From NCBI GenBank assembly GCA_963383645.1, contig OY726569.1, forward strand, positions 78,554,711-78,618,710: a DNA stretch of 64,000 bases, written 5' to 3'. Below are positions 15,601-25,897 of the stretch, one piece after another (position 1 is the first letter of the stretch; the number at the start of each line of letters is the position of its first letter). The stretch comes from Muscardinus avellanarius. Its lineage: Eukaryota > Chordata > Mammalia > Rodentia > Gliridae. A program made the translations under genes and the position numbers. The notes below the pieces were generated by a model. It was not told the origin of the DNA and searched no databases. It was given only the letters and a program-made list of their open reading frames with translations.

Positions 15601-18600
15601 CCTTGGATTCAATACCCAGCACTACTCCTGCCCTCCACACTCACACAAAGTCAGTGGAGCAATAGGGAGTTGCTATTTAACGCTTCAGTTTGGGAAGGTG
15701 AAAAAGTTCTGGAGGTGGGTGGATGTTTCTTGCCCAGTGTTAATGTACTTTTATTAATGCCATTGAACTATGTATTCAAAAGGAATTAAAATGGTAAATT
15801 TTATATGATGTAAATTTCACAACACACACACACATACAGTCAGCCAAGTGATAGTTGCTGTTGAAAATTTTCAGTTTATTAAGTTGTTTTTTTACTTAGA
15901 AATTTAGGAGATTTTGAGCTGTGTTCCTTGTGTTTGAAATTTTCCTGCCTTCTCTCAATTTATTTTCCTTTCTTTGGCCTAGAAGATTATTAGAAACAAT
16001 ATATTTTTTTCCATTTGGTTATTTATCTATCTCCATGGTCACTTTGTTTGCAATCTTGAGTTTTAAAGTTTTCATTCTCAGCCAGGCACAGTGCCACAAT
16101 TAGGTGCCACTAATAAGGCACCTAATAGGATTAGCCTCCTAGTACTTGAGAGGCTGAGACAGGAAAATCCCAGACTGAAAGCAAGCCTTGGCAACTTTGC
16201 AAGGCTCTCAGCAACCTAGTGAGACCCTGTTTCCAAATAATAAATAAAATTGGGCTAGAGGTGTAGCTTGGAGGTAGAATGCCGAAAAAACCAAAAAAGT
16301 TTTTATTCTCATCTCTTACAGAATTATGTCCTTTTCCATCTAATATTTTCTTTTTTAATTTGATAAAATTAAGTTGAACACTCTGAAGTTAAGTGTAGCT
16401 TCTAAATCAGTATCTCATCCTAAAAGATTTCATTGCTTAGCTCTTTCGTTTCTATTCTATCTCCGGGCTACATCCACAGCCCTAGTTTATTCTTTATTTT
16501 GAAATAAGACCTCACTAAGTTGTGGAGGGCCTCACTAAGTAGCTGAGGCTGGCCGCAAACCCATGATATGATCCTCCTCTGCCTCCAAAGTACTGGAATT
16601 ACAGCATGTGCTACCATTGCCTGGCCCTCATTTTTCTTAATGCTTCTCTAAAATATCACTCTTTTTTTTTTTTTTTTTTTTGGCGGTACTGGGGATGACC
16701 CAGGGGCATTTTACCTTCAAGCTATACCCTCAGCCCTATTTTTTAGTCCTCCTTTTTCAGCCTCCCAAGTGCTGGGATCACAGGTGTATGCCTCCGTGCC
16801 TCTCTCCTGTTTTATTGGTTGGAGGATGAGATTTGGTGAGTAGAATGATTTATTTATATTACATATATAATGACCCAACAGCATCAACATTTAAAGAACT
16901 CAAATCTCTAGACTTCCAGTTGAGTATTTCAATTTCTTTGAGATAGAAATGTAATAAAATAATAATGTTTCATGTTTTCATGTCTCATCTGTGTGTTTTG
17001 GTGTAGGGACAGATTTGGAAGCATCTTTGCTAAGTTTTGAGAAACTTGACCGTGCCTCACCAGATCTTTGGCCAGAACAACGTAAGTTTTTCTCCCTCCA
17101 CCCTCTCTTCCTCTCTTCGTTTCTTTCTTTTATGGTACTGAGAATTGAGTCCAGGGACATTCTACCTGTGAACTACACTCTCAGTCTTATTTTTTTTTTT
17201 TAATTTGAAAACAGGGTTTCACTAAATTGCAGAGGGCCTCACAGGGTTGCTGAGACTGGCTGTGAACTTGCAATCCTCCTGTCTCAGCCTCCCAAGCACT
17301 GGGATTGCAGGCATGTGCCACCCTGGTTTACTGTTTTCACTCCCTCCCTTCCTTCCTTTCTTCTTGTGGTACTAGGGATTGAACACAGGGTTCAATCTCC
17401 CTTTGAGTTCTGAGATTGGCCACCAAACTCCCTGTCTAAGCCTCCCAAGTATTGGGATTACAGGCATGTGTCACTGCATCTGGATCGTTTTTGCTTTTTT
17501 TTTTAATATAAAAAAATCAAATATCTTGTGAGGTATTTGAAGAGTTATCATGTAACTATATGATTAAAGTTTTTATTTCACTTAAAAGGATGTCTAGTGA
17601 AAAGAAAAGCTGTTTTGTGGTTTAATTTTTTTTAGAACACTGTATGACAGGATTTAAAAGATTCTTTTTTTTTTTTTTTTTTTTTTTTTTTGCGGGTCTG
17701 GGGATGGAACCCAGGGGCATTCAACCTTCAACCTACACCCCCTGCCCTATGTCTTATTCTTTCCTTTTTTCTTTTTTTTTTTTTTGGTGGTCCTGGGGTT
17801 CCTGGAAAACCCTTCTACCTCCAGGCTACACGCCCAGACCCATTTTATATTTTTAAATTGGAAACAGGGTCTCTTAAGTCAAGCACGGGGATTACAAGAG
17901 TGCGCCACCCTGCCCAGCCTTATTCTTTAATTTGAAACAGGGTCTCACTAAGTAGCTGAGAGTGTCCGCGAACCACTATCCTCCCGTCTCAGCCTCCTGA
18001 ATGCTAGGATTACAAGCGTGCGCCACTACACCTGGCTTAAGTTTTTAATTTAAAATTTATTATATATTTACTTCACTATTTAGCTTGACCTATTAAATTT
18101 TCACTTTGAGTTTGGCTGCTGTCTAAGGAAATCCTCCTTTTTCTGGGTAATATCAGAGTATAATTTGTCGATAAGCATCTCTTTATTTTTCCTTTGTGAG
18201 CAGGAAGGCTTGTGTTAACACTACTTTGTATTTTGTCACTTTGGGTTTAAACCCATCTCTGTTATAGCCACCACTGAGGGCAATTTTTGGCAGGCTTTGA
18301 AAAAAAATTTTTTTTCTTTTTGCCGGTCTGCGGATGGCACCTCGGTGCATTTGACCTCCAAGCTACACCCCCTGCCCTATTTTTTATTCTTTATTTTGAA
18401 ACAGGGTCTCACTGAGTTGCAGAGGGCCTCACTAAGTAGCTGAGGCTGTCCGCGAACCGCGATCCTCTGGTCTCAGCCTCCCGAATGCTGGGATTACAAG
18501 CGTGTGCCACCACGCCCGGCTTGGAAAACTTATTTTACTTGCGATTCCATATGTTTCATGGCTTGTAAAACACGGTCATCTGCAAATCCCGCAGCAGCAA

Positions 18601-21600
18601 TGTTCAGTCACGCTGCTACCATAGTAATGGCCACGACTGGGGCTTAGCCCCTTACCTCCACGGGGATCATGCCTCGTTCTAGTCCAGAGGCCACCACCAC
18701 CTCTCTACACTGAAACCAGAAAGTATTGCAGGTATTGCCAACAAGCATAAACCTCCCAAGTATAGGAGCCCTTGCTTTTCTGCTCTTTTTTATTTTTTTG
18801 GTACTGGGGATTGAACCCAGGGTTGTTCTACCTCCAAGCTATACCCCAGCCCTTTTTACTTTTTTGTTTGGAAACAGGGTCTTTAGGTTGCTGAGAGTCT
18901 TTGATTGTTGCTGTGATCCTCCTTTCTCAGGCTCCCGTGTGCTGGGAACACAGGTGTGCCCAATGCGTCTGTTTTTGCTTTTTTTTTTTCTTCTGCATTT
19001 GAATGTGATTATTTCTGTGAGACATTTAAAAAATAATTGGATTGACAGAACATCAAACCAAAAGGGAAGTTTAAACTTTCTGGTAAGAGATTGCATCTTA
19101 GCACTCTCCCAGTCAACGAATTCCTGATCCGTTAAAGCCTATTTTCTCTGAGAAGCTTTTCTTGCCCAGTCTGGTTATTTTTTTATTTTTTATTTTTTGT
19201 CCTCCCATAACATGTGCCATCTTTCTTGATGCTGTAATATTGGAGTTTAACAGTATTAGAGATAGTGATATATTCTCTGTTCTTTCCCAGACTGTAAGTT
19301 TCTTGAAGCCAAGGCTGTTTTCTTATTTGAATCTTCTGTGCCTGAGCACTCAAATGTTTATTGAATGAATGTGTAAATATTTTTTTTTTTTTTTTAGTAC
19401 CAGGTGTTGCTGAATTTGCAGCTTCCTTCAAAAGTGTAAGTAATATCTTACTTTCCTTATGAAGTTTATCCAAAGTTTTTCTCATGGATAAAGTGTAAAT
19501 CTCGAGCTGGGCGTGGTGGCGCATGCTTGTAATCTCAGCGCTTGGGAGGCTGAAATAGGAGGATTGCACAGGTTCGAAGCCAGCCTCAGCTACTTAGTGA
19601 GGCTCTCAGCAACTTAGTGAGACCCTGTTTCCAAATAAAATATAAAAATAGATCTGGGAGTATAACCTGGAGGTAGAAAGCCTCTGGGTTCCACCCCCAG
19701 TACCACCAAAAAAAAAAAAAAAGTGTAAATCTCTCATTTTTTTATTTTCAAGACTAATGTCATAGCTTTCAAGTCATTTTGTAAGTATAGCCTATAAATA
19801 TGCTTATATGTTGATCGTGTTAACTGTTGATAATGCCTTTTTCTGTTCACCTGTTTTAGTTTGACCTTTTTTTTTTTTAACATTTTTTTGTGTGTGTGGT
19901 GCTGGGGATTGAACCTAGGGACATTCTACCTCTGAGCTACACCCCCAGACCAATTTTTTATTCTGTATTTGGAAACAGGGTCTCACTGAGTTGCAGAGGA
20001 ACTCACTAAGTAGCTGAAGCTGGCTGTGAACCGTGATCATCTTCTCCCAAATGCTGGGATTACAAGCGTGCGCCACCATGCCCGGCTTAGTTTGACATTT
20101 TGATTTTGGCCTAGTAACCTGTTTTCTCAACTTGAAAGCTTTTAAGGTGAGACCGTTGAGCCAGGTGTGGTGGCACATGCCTGTAATCCCAGTATATGGG
20201 AGGGTTAAACAGAAGGGTAGCAGGTTCGAGGCCAGCCTCAGCAACTTAGTAAGGCTCTCAGCAACTTAACAAGACCCTATTTCAAAATAAAAAATAAAAT
20301 AGGGCTGGGGATGTAGCTTAGAGGTGAGTTAAATCTTCAGCACCCAAAAAAAGTTGAAACATTTAATGTAACATTAATATTCTTTTTGCCCCAACTATAA
20401 TTTTGAAGCCTTTCTCTCTTTTTTCTTTTTTTTTTTTTTTTTCAGTACTGGGGAGGGAACCCAGGGATATTCTAGCGCTGAGCTATACCCCAACCCTATT
20501 TTTTATTCTTTATTTTGAAACAGGGTCTCACTAAGTTGCAGAAGGACTCACTGAGTAGATGAGGCTGTTGGTGAACTGTGATCCTCCTGTCTCAACCTCC
20601 CAAATGCTGGGATTACAAACGTGCGCCGCCACCACGCCTGACGCCACCACACCCGACAGCCTTTCTCTTTTTTGTTAGACATTATGGCGTTAACTTCTTC
20701 CTCCTTAGAGGATTTTGCAGTTTCTCAGTGTTAGATCAGAACTGAAGGATGACATTCATAAGAGCCAAGACTTCTTCATTTTCCAGGGCAGTAGGCATTG
20801 TGCTTATACATTCAAGAAAATATGGCAGGCATTAGGCATTGTGCTTATACTCAAGAAAATATGATAATGTAAGCCAGGCGTGGTGGTGCACGCTTGCAAT
20901 CCCAGCATTTAGGAGGATGAGACGGGAGGATCACGGTTCATGGACAGCCTCAGCTACTACCAAGGCCCTCTGCAACTCAGTGAGACCCTGCTTCAAAGTT
21001 AAAAAGGGCTGGACATGTAGCTCTGTAGCTTGGAGGTCGAATGCCCCTGGGTTCCATTCCCAGTACTGCAAAACAGCGACAACAATAACTCTTAGTATAG
21101 AATGTCATAATGCATATAAAGCTCTCAGCCTAGTGTTCAGAATATAATAAGCAATGCAACGTAACTGGTTTCTTTTGATTTTCTCTTTTTTGTGGTACTG
21201 GGGATTGAACCCAGGGGCGGTCTATCTCCAAGCTATCCTATCCTCCCAGCCCTTTTTAGTTTTTAATTTTTTGTTGTTGTCTTGAAATAGTCTTACTAGG
21301 TTGCTAAGAGTCTCACTAAATGACTGAGGCTGGCCTTTAACTTGTGATCCTCTGGTCTTGGCCTCCCAAGCACTGGGATTACAGACAGGTGTCACCACAC
21401 CCAGCTAGCTGTTATTTTTATTAGCTTTTGTCTAGTAAGTAAGCAGACAGTATGTAATTTCATTTTCTTCCATTCTTAGTTATACTTAGTTTTAGTTAAT
21501 TATATTTTGTTATGACTAAATATTTTAAGTTGTAAAATAAGTTTTTAAAATGTTTAGTTTTTTTTTTATTTGATTAAATATCTATACCTTTTCCCTTAGA

Positions 21601-21874
21601 AATATGTAATACATATTTTGAGTTTCATTTTTAGGGACTTAGGTACCTCATCCCAGAACCCTAGGTTACTATTCCTTGCTTAACTAGGATTGAAAACTCT
21701 TGACCCAAAGCTATTTCTTTGTTATTGGAGGTTGAACCCAGAGGCATTTTATTTCTGAGCTACAACCCCAGGTCTATTTTTTTTTTTTTTTAAATTTTGA
21801 AACAGTTTCATTAAGTTGTTGAGACTGACCTAGATCCTGTGATCCTCTTGTCTCAGCTTGCTTGCTTGCTTGCT

Positions 21875-21937
<63 letters not shown>

Positions 21938-24900
21938 ATTTTTTTTTTTTTTTTTTTTTAGGAACTAGGGATTGAACCCAGGAACATTCTACCTCTGAGC
22001 TATACCCCCAGCTCTATTTATTTATTTATTTTGAAACAGGGTCTCACTAAGTTGTGGAGGGCCTCCCTCAGTAGCTGAAGCTGGCCGTGAACCTGTGATC
22101 CTCCTATCTCAGCCTCCCAAGTACAGGGATTATAAGGGTGCTCCACCATGCCCGGCTTCAGCTTCCTAAGTACTGGGATTACAGATGGGTGGCACTTCCT
22201 GGCTGACCCAGAGACAAGAAGATTTACTTAATATTCTCAAGTTTTTAAAACTTCTGTAGTAAAGTTGTGAAATTTCAAGAAATGACTCTTCCAGTCTTCT
22301 TTCACTTGAGAGTTATTTATTTATTTATTTATTTTTGTGGAACTGGGGATTGAACCCAGGGGTATTTTACCTCTGAGCTACACGCCCAACCCTAGTTTCT
22401 ATTCTTTACTTTGAAACAAGGTCTTATAGAGTTGTAGAAGGGCCCTACTAAGTAGCTGAGGCTAGCTGTGAACCTGTGATCCTTCTGTCTCAGCCTCCCA
22501 AGTATTGGGATTACAAGCGTGTGCCACCACTCCTGGCTGTGTCTTCTCACTCTTGATTGTTCTTTCTGCCACATTACTGATTATTGTTTTGAACTGTTCA
22601 GTTGGAGACTTTCATAAGAACGGGATATCACCGGTATACTAACTTGTTGTCCATGAATTAAAAATAATGGTCACATCATGTTCTTTCAAGATCTTTCTCT
22701 CTGAGACCTTTAAAGATGAGCAGTATTATTCTGTGAGGTGACTATAAGTCATATCTGAACCTGGAAAACAATCCAGGTTTTTGAAATTATAATTTACCAG
22801 TAATTTCAAACAACCTGAAGGCTATGTGATAAACTCCATTTCTTATAAGAAGAAAGATTAGGTTCTCTTCACAGAGTAGGTTCTGAGGCATTTAAATATA
22901 TATATATGTATTTTATTTTCTGACAGCCTATTACAAGCTCTCCACCAAAATGGATGGCTGAAATAGAACGTGATGACATTGACATGTTGAAAGGTAAGAG
23001 CTGGGCATATTAGCACTTGCCTATGATCCCAATACTTGGGAGGCTGAAACAGGAGGATTGCAGGTTTTAGGCCAGCCTCAGCAACTTAGCTAGACTCTCA
23101 GAACCTCTGGTGAGACTCTGTTTCAAAATAAAAGATAAAAAGAGGTTAGGGGTATATGTAAAATGATCCTGTGATTAATTCCTAGTACTAAAATCATTGG
23201 TTAGTGATATTGGTGTCCTCAAAACTTTTCTTTTGTTTTATTCTTTTTTTTTTTTTTTAGATAGAGTCTTATTCTGTTGCCTAGGCTGGTCTTAAACTTT
23301 TTTTGTTTGTTTGTTTTAAAACTTTTGAGCCCAAGTGATCCTCCTGCCTCAACCTCCTGAGTAGCTAAGACTAAATGCATATGCCACAAACTACCTTTTC
23401 AGTTTTCCTCTCACTATTCTCTTAAAAGTATTCTTGACCTCAAACTGCCTTGCTAACCATCGTTAGTCATAGTTTTTCATGGCTTGGATGCCTTTCTCTA
23501 CTGTTTTTATCTGTAGAAATTCTGCCAATTTAAGATTGAGTCACTGAATTATTTTGCTGCTAATTTTTAAAATATTAGCTATGTTGTATAATGTGTATAG
23601 TTAAAAAAAAAAACTTAGAGTTACCAAAAAACCTCTCATATAAATTTCTCACTTAATTCTCATAAAGGTCCTGTTAGTATGATGATGTTCAAGGTTCAGA
23701 GATTAACCAAGTTTTAATTCAAAGAGTTAAAATGTAAACTCTTTCAAGTCTGATCTCTTTCTACTACATGACAGTGCCTTACTTAGGATTTCATGCCATA
23801 TGTTATTGTTAGGATTATTAAATAACAACCTCTTAGTTGATTAAAACTGTCTTTTTCTTTTTTTTTGGTGGTACTGGGAGTGTAACCTAGAGGCTTTCTA
23901 CCTCCGGGCTATACTCCCAGACCTATTTTATATTTTATTTGGAAACAGGGTCTCACTAAGTAGCTGAGGCTGGCTTCGAACCCATGCGATCCTCCTGTCT
24001 CAGCCTCCCAAGCGCGGGGATTACAAGCGTGCGCCACCACGCCCGGCATTCTTTTTCTTTCTATCCTGTCAGTTTCTTCCATAAAGAATTCTCTAAGAAG
24101 TGAATATTATTATTTGATAAATGATTTGAAACTCAATCACAGCAGACATTTAAATTAAGAACATTAATTTTCCACAATTCATTTATTTATTTATTTTTAT
24201 CATCCTTCTGGTGATATGATTCCTGATGGTACAAACTAGTAGACTGAACTAAGGTAAAAATCTGGGATCTTGAGCTATTTAAGCAGCAGAACAGATCAGG
24301 AAAGTACTCATGCCAGTTAAAGAACATGATTGTGGTATGATAAATGGGAGGAAAAAATGCCTTTATTTGATTTCAAAAATAATTCATTGTTCTGCGTGCT
24401 TAATTGCAGATCCCCTCCTTTAACCGTGAAAACAATGTCTGAAGGGCATCTCAGGTTCATTGCTCTAATGTTCCAAACAGACAGTTTTATAACATCGCAT
24501 TGCCGTGTGCTTTTTTGTTTGTTTGTTTTTGTTTTTTGTTTGTAAACCCCTCTACCCCAGGGCTACACTCCCAGACCTATTTTTATATTTTTATTTGGAA
24601 ACAGGGTCTCTTAAGCCAGCGAGGCTGGCTTCGAACCTTTACGATCCTCCTGTCTCCGCCTCCCAAGTGTGGAGATTGCAAGTGGCATGTGTTTTCTAAG
24701 GAATTTAAAACTTTTAGTGAGAGATCATACCATTATGTTCCACACAAATCAATGTGTTTTAAATCTAAAATGAATTGGGTGTTACTTAAATTAAAACTGG
24801 GAAGTTTTATTTAAATTAAAACTGGGTCCAGGCGTGGTGGCGCACGCTTGTAATCACTGCGCTTGGGAGCGGAGACAGGAGGATCGCGCAGGTTCGAAGC

Positions 24901-25845
24901 CAGCCACGCTGGCTTAAGAGACCCTGTTTCCAAATAAAAATATAAAATAGGTTTGGGAGTGTAGCCCTGGGGGTAGAAGGGTTTCCAGGAACCCCAGTAC
25001 CACCAAAAAAAACAAAACAAAAAACAAAAATAAAAACTGGGAAGTAAGTTTTTGTTTTTAGCATAATAATAATAATAATTATTATTATTAATATTATTAT
25101 TGTTATTATTGTTATTATTATTTGTGGTACTAGGAATTGAAGCCAAGAACATTCTACTTCTGAGCTACTCCCCTAGCCTTATTTTGTATTCTTTTTTTTA
25201 ATATTCTTTATTTTGAAAGAGGGTCTCACCAAGTGTCAGAGGGCCTCCCTAAGTGGCTGAGGCTGTCCTTGGACCTGCGATCCTCCTGTCTCAGCCTACT
25301 AAGTACTGGGATTACAAGTATGCACTACCACTTCTGACTTGTATATTGTCTTTTTACTCAGTAAACTTAAAAATTTTTATAGGAAATTGATTCCCCCCCC
25401 CCCCCCGGACTGGGGATGGAACCCAGGGAGAATTCTACCTCCAAGCTATACCCCCAGCCCCATTTTTTATTCTTTTATTTTGAAACTGGGTCTCACTGAG
25501 TTGCAAAGGGCCTCACTAAGTAGCTGAGGCTGTCCTTGAACCATGATTCTCCATTCTCAGCCTCCCAAATGCTGGGATTACAAGCATGCACCACCACAAC
25601 CGGTTACAGGAAGTTGATTTAAAGGGAGAGTTTGAGTTTATATCTAGTCTTTGTAGCTGGATGTGATAACACATGTCTCTAATCCCAGTACTCTGGAAGC
25701 TGAGACAGGAAGATTGCAGGTCTGAGTACAGCCTCAGCTACTTAGTGAGGCGCTCTGCAACTTCATGAGTCTCTGTTTTAAAATAAAAAGTGCTGGAGTG
25801 TAGCTCAGAGGTAGAATGCCCTTGGATTCAGTCCTCAGTACTACC

Positions 25846-25897
<52 letters not shown>

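Noticed and set aside
24811..25152. Poly-Asn open frame
   Set aside because: Translation of an AAT array next to SINEs; not a gene.
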